A DNA stretch of 25,202 nucleotides. Source: JAIKWW01 sp052169645. Lineage in GTDB: Bacteria; Bacillota; Clostridia; Peptostreptococcales; Anaerovoracaceae. Positions 22,507 to 25,202 of the stretch are shown here, piece after piece. The notes under the pieces are model-generated. The model was not told where the DNA came from. It searched no databases and saw nothing but the letters and a program-made list of their open reading frames with translations. The stretch is from positions 1-25,202 of the forward strand of contig JBQNCA010000021.1 of the NCBI GenBank assembly GCA_052169645.1. Direction: 5' to 3'. The translations under genes and the position numbers were made by a program. The first letter of the stretch is position 1, and each line of letters begins with the position of its first letter.

Positions 22507-22995
22507 TTATTCTATAAATTTACTTCCCTTTTGAAGTGCAATTATACCTGTACGAGCAACCTCTTTTATACCGAAAGGTCGCATCATTTCCTGAAGCAGC
22601 TCTATCCTTTCGGGTGAATCGCAAATTTCTATAGTCACGGTTGAAGTAGATATATCTACTATTTTTGTTCCCATGATATCGACTATATCACGAATTTCTC
22701 CCCGAGTGCGATTGTTCGCCGATACTTTTATGAGTGCCAGCTCTTTCGCCGTAATTTCCTTTTCGTCAAAGGAACGAACCTTTATAACCGGAACCAATTT
22801 GTTGAGCTGTTTTTCCATCTGCTCGGAAACGCTGTTTCCGCTGTCCGCTATCATAGTAATGCGTGAAACGGTCTTATCTTCAGTCACACCTACCGCAAGG
22901 CTGTCTATATTGAAACCTCTGCGGGCAAAAAGTCCGGTAATCTTATTTAAGACACCTGCCTGATTTTCAACCAGTACGGATATTATCTCTTTCAT
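22507..22995 (-). CDS. ilvN: Acetolactate synthase small (regulatory) subunit
   Basis: A 162-residue regulatory subunit of acetohydroxyacid synthase. The N-terminal ACT domain (residues 2-75; VLVENQAGVLNKITGLFARR and NIDSLAVGVTED) binds branched-chain amino acids, usually valine, for feedback control. The C-terminal half (to IALQKGSKFIE) is the second ferredoxin-like domain. Start ATG 22995 follows AGTAGGAGGACGGCT, whose AGTAGG includes the stop codon of ilvB, so translation is likely coupled. An in-frame start at 23028 inside ilvB is unlikely. Confidence 0.95.
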   Translation of the reverse strand: MKEIISVLVENQAGVLNKITGLFARRGFNIDSLAVGVTEDKTVSRITMIADSGNSVSEQMEKQLNKLVPVIKVRSFDEKEITAKELALIKVSANNRTRGEIRDIVDIMGTKIVDISTSTVTIEICDSPERIELLQEMMRPFGIKEVARTGIIALQKGSKFIE

Positions 22996-23005
22996 AGCCG
23001 TCCTC

Positions 23006-24637
23006 CTACTGAGCCATAGTGCTTTCATCAGGGTCTATTATACATTCCAATATATACGGTCCGTCATGTGTCAGCATTTTTCTGATAGCGTTTTCTATTT
23101 CTCTTTCATCCGACAATCTGTAACTTTCAATGCCGAAAGCCTTCGCTATTCTGCAAAAGTCGGGAGTTTCCGGCATTTGCACGCCGAAAGGTCCTTCACT
23201 GTAAGCAACCTTCTGAATTTCATTTACCATACCGAGCTTTCTGTTATTGAACAGTACAATTTTTGCATCTATGTTGTTCTCTACCATAGTTGAAAGTTCA
23301 TTCATACTCATTTGGAAGCTTCCGTCTCCGCATACGACTATTACCTGCCTGTCAGGCTCTGCAAATTTTACTCCTACGGCTGCGGGCAATGAATATCCCA
23401 TAGTTCCCAATCCTCCGGATGTAAAAAATCTGCCTTTATCTATGGAAATATATTTTCCCGCCCAAATTTGATTCTGCCCTACATCGGCAACTACATGAGC
23501 GTTATTGTCGATAAGCTCTCCGAGCTTCAACATAAATTTTTTCGGACCTATAGTCATATCACGAGGATCTATTCTCTTGGCTCTGTCAAAAGTATGCTTA
23601 TCAACCAACTCGCCGACCCATTCTTCGCTGTCGGTTTTTATATTCAAATCAATGAGCTTTTCAATAATATTCCTCACATCACCTACCAAAGGTACTGTAG
23701 GGGTCATATTCTTGCCTATCTCGGCAGGATCTATATCTATATGAATAGTAGTTGTCCGCTTTTCTATATTTCCCGGTGCCGTTACAGCTCTGTCCGCTAC
23801 ACGAGCACCTATGATTATGAGCAAATCGGTATTTTGCAGAGCATAATTAGCAACGGAATTTCCGTGCTGTCCTATCATTCCCATGTTGAGCTCATCATAG
23901 GTAGGAAGAATCCCCAAGCCCATCATGGTAGAAACTACCGGAATCTTGGCTTCCTTGCTGAACTGTCGTACAACATCCTGTGCATTGGAACTGAAAACTC
24001 CGCCGCCTGCACATATGAGAGGCCGCTTTGAATTTTTTATCTCGTTTCCGACCTTTTGAATTTGATTTTCGTTTCCTGAAATATTGGGCTTATAACCTCT
24101 TATCTTTACTTCGCCCGGATCCGTATATTTAAATTTTTTATTTTGAACATCACTCGGAATATCGATTAGAACCGGTCCGGGTCTTCCCGTAGCTGCAATA
24201 TGAAATGCTTCCCTGATTATCCTCGGCAATTCCGAAGCCTCCTTTACAAGGTAGCTGTGCTTTACAAACGGAGAACAAGCTCCCGTTATATCCACCTCCT
24301 GAAACACATCTCTTCCCAGCTGATTCGTCGAAACCTGACCTGTAACCGCAACCATAGGAATACTGTCCATATATGCTGTAGCTATGCCGGTTATGAGATT
24401 TGTAGCTCCCGGACCTGATGTTACCACACATACTCCGACCTTGCCGGAAGCTCTCGCATAACCCGATGCCATATGACCTGCATTTTGCTCCTGCCTTACA
24501 AGAATATGCCTTATTTCATCTTTAGATTTTGCCAATTCATTATAAAACGGACAAATAGTTGCACCGGGATATCCGAATATAGTATTTACACCCTGTTCTA
24601 TCAGCCCTTTTACAAGGGCCTGTGCTCCCGTCATCAT
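23006..24637 (-). CDS. ilvB: Acetolactate synthase large (catalytic) subunit
   Basis: A 543-residue thiamine-diphosphate enzyme joining two pyruvates, or pyruvate and 2-oxobutyrate, in the first common step of valine, leucine and isoleucine synthesis. Visible features are the N-terminal pyrimidine-binding domain with the catalytic Glu in RQEQNAGHMASGYARA, the QEVDITG stretch typical of AHAS, the central FAD-type domain, and the ThDP-Mg motif GDGSFQMSMNEL. I prefer the ATG at 24637 (MMTGAQALVKGL), six bases after GGAG. An upstream in-frame TTG at 24649 is possible but overlaps the ribosome binding site. It sits between hisE and ilvN. Confidence 0.95.
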   Translation of the reverse strand: MMTGAQALVKGLIEQGVNTIFGYPGATICPFYNELAKSKDEIRHILVRQEQNAGHMASGYARASGKVGVCVVTSGPGATNLITGIATAYMDSIPMVAVTGQVSTNQLGRDVFQEVDITGACSPFVKHSYLVKEASELPRIIREAFHIAATGRPGPVLIDIPSDVQNKKFKYTDPGEVKIRGYKPNISGNENQIQKVGNEIKNSKRPLICAGGGVFSSNAQDVVRQFSKEAKIPVVSTMMGLGILPTYDELNMGMIGQHGNSVANYALQNTDLLIIIGARVADRAVTAPGNIEKRTTTIHIDIDPAEIGKNMTPTVPLVGDVRNIIEKLIDLNIKTDSEEWVGELVDKHTFDRAKRIDPRDMTIGPKKFMLKLGELIDNNAHVVADVGQNQIWAGKYISIDKGRFFTSGGLGTMGYSLPAAVGVKFAEPDRQVIVVCGDGSFQMSMNELSTMVENNIDAKIVLFNNRKLGMVNEIQKVAYSEGPFGVQMPETPDFCRIAKAFGIESYRLSDEREIENAIRKMLTHDGPYILECIIDPDESTMAQ

Positions 24638-24655
24638 ATCGTTCTCCAATCATTT

Positions 24656-24994
24656 TTAATATTCCGTAACCTTGTCGGGCTTATCGCTGTTTTTCAAATT
24701 TCCCGTTTTAAGCTCACGTCCGGCAAGTTCTTCCATAATGTCATCCCATGATATACCGGAATATGTCATCAATACAGCTACATGATATATCAAATCGGAA
24801 ATTTCATATATAATCTCATCTTTATTCTGATTTTTAGCGGCAATTATAGTTTCTGCCGCTTCCTCTCCTATCTTTTTCAGAATTTTATCCAATCCGTTAT
24901 CAAAGAGGTAATTTGTATATGATCCGTCCTTGGGATTTAACCTTCTGTCATTTATAACCTTAGATACCTGATATAATATTTCCTGATTTCCCAT
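24656..24994 (-). CDS. hisE: Phosphoribosyl-ATP pyrophosphatase
   Basis: A 112-residue HisE that hydrolyses phosphoribosyl-ATP to phosphoribosyl-AMP in histidine synthesis. The all-alpha MazG-like fold carries the metal-binding signature KKIGEEAAETIIAAK followed by YEISDLIYH. It is separate from HisI here, whereas many bacteria have a HisIE fusion. The ATG at 24994 follows AAGGAGGAATTCAT. ilvB starts 18 bases beyond its stop, so a histidine gene leads a branched-chain operon. No other his gene is in the window. Confidence 0.93.
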   Translation of the reverse strand: MGNQEILYQVSKVINDRRLNPKDGSYTNYLFDNGLDKILKKIGEEAAETIIAAKNQNKDEIIYEISDLIYHVAVLMTYSGISWDDIMEELAGRELKTGNLKNSDKPDKVTEY

Positions 24995-25083
24995 ATGAAT
25001 TCCTCCTTAATATATTGAAAAATTATAAATATATAATGTCCACCGACATCGCACAAAGCTCATGCCTGTAGATAATTACATTT

Positions 25084-25112
25084 ATTTTGAACATTTGAAA
25101 GGTATTTGTCAA
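25084..25112 (-). promoter_or_regulatory. Probable promoter of hisE-ilvB-ilvN
   Basis: A perfect TTGACA (25112 to 25107), a 17-base spacer and CAAAAT (25089 to 25084; four of six) predict a start near 25078 and a leader of about 85 bases. The leader has only a small hairpin (ATGTC-GGTG-GACAT), and no T-box specifier or terminator structure is visible. Confidence 0.5.
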
Positions 25113-25202
25113 TACAGAAAACAAATATATATTCATACATAATGAAATCCGTATATTTATTTTAATTAAAAGTGTGATTTGCAGCTGTCCTGAAATACAC
25201 TT

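Noticed and set aside
24995..25202. T-box riboswitch upstream of hisE-ilvBN
   Set aside because: No GGGTGGNACCGCG-like antiterminator motif, no terminator hairpin and a short leader.

Overview
The window looks like chromosomal DNA from a low-GC Gram-positive anaerobe of the Clostridia. The evidence is AT-rich intergenic DNA, strong AGGAGG-type ribosome binding sites, a CIRCE-controlled hrcA-grpE-dnaK-dnaJ heat-shock operon followed by prmA, mtaB, a HIT gene, rpsU and yqeY (a Firmicutes order), and a sigma-54 activator with a PAS domain. I cannot name the species from sequence alone. A gut or oral Clostridia lineage such as Anaerovoracaceae is only a guess.

Layout. Bases 1-152 hold the cut start of an unrecognised minus-strand gene. 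Bases 436-2819 (plus strand) hold an XpaC-like membrane protein and a TelA-family protein, ending in a strong terminator. Everything after that is on the minus strand. Bases 2998-6753 hold a three-gene molybdenum hydroxylase operon in the order FAD, 2Fe-2S, molybdopterin subunit. It is preceded by a near-consensus -24/-12 (sigma-54) promoter at 6959-6974 and, further upstream, palindromic TGTAAA boxes. Bases 7247-8722 encode a PAS / AAA+ / Fis-type sigma-54 activator, with the same kind of box upstream of its own start. Bases 8953-12794 hold two almost identical family I CoA-transferase genes separated by a 602-bp spacer with repeats. Bases 12795-13529 are non-coding and contain a sigma-54-like promoter, a large perfect inverted repeat and a compact promoter-to-terminator unit that looks like a small RNA of about 90 nt.

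From 13530 to 22197, read right to left, lie hrcA, grpE, dnaK, dnaJ, prmA, mtaB, a HIT protein, rpsU and yqeY. This block covers stress control, protein folding, ribosomal protein methylation, tRNA modification and ribosomal protein S21. Bases 22507-24994 hold hisE-ilvB-ilvN, for one histidine step and the first step of branched-chain amino acid synthesis, ending in a terminator.

The most interesting part is 2998-13276. A dedicated sigma-54 activator appears to control a molybdenum hydroxylase whose large subunit most resembles 4-hydroxybenzoyl-CoA reductase but whose FAD subunit lacks the extra 4Fe-4S cysteines of that enzyme. Two CoA-transferases sit beside it. One reading is a CoA-thioester-dependent hydroxylation or dehydroxylation pathway, in which the transferases activate the acid and the molybdenum enzyme acts on the thioester. 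That is inference from gene order and remembered family resemblance; the substrate is unknown.
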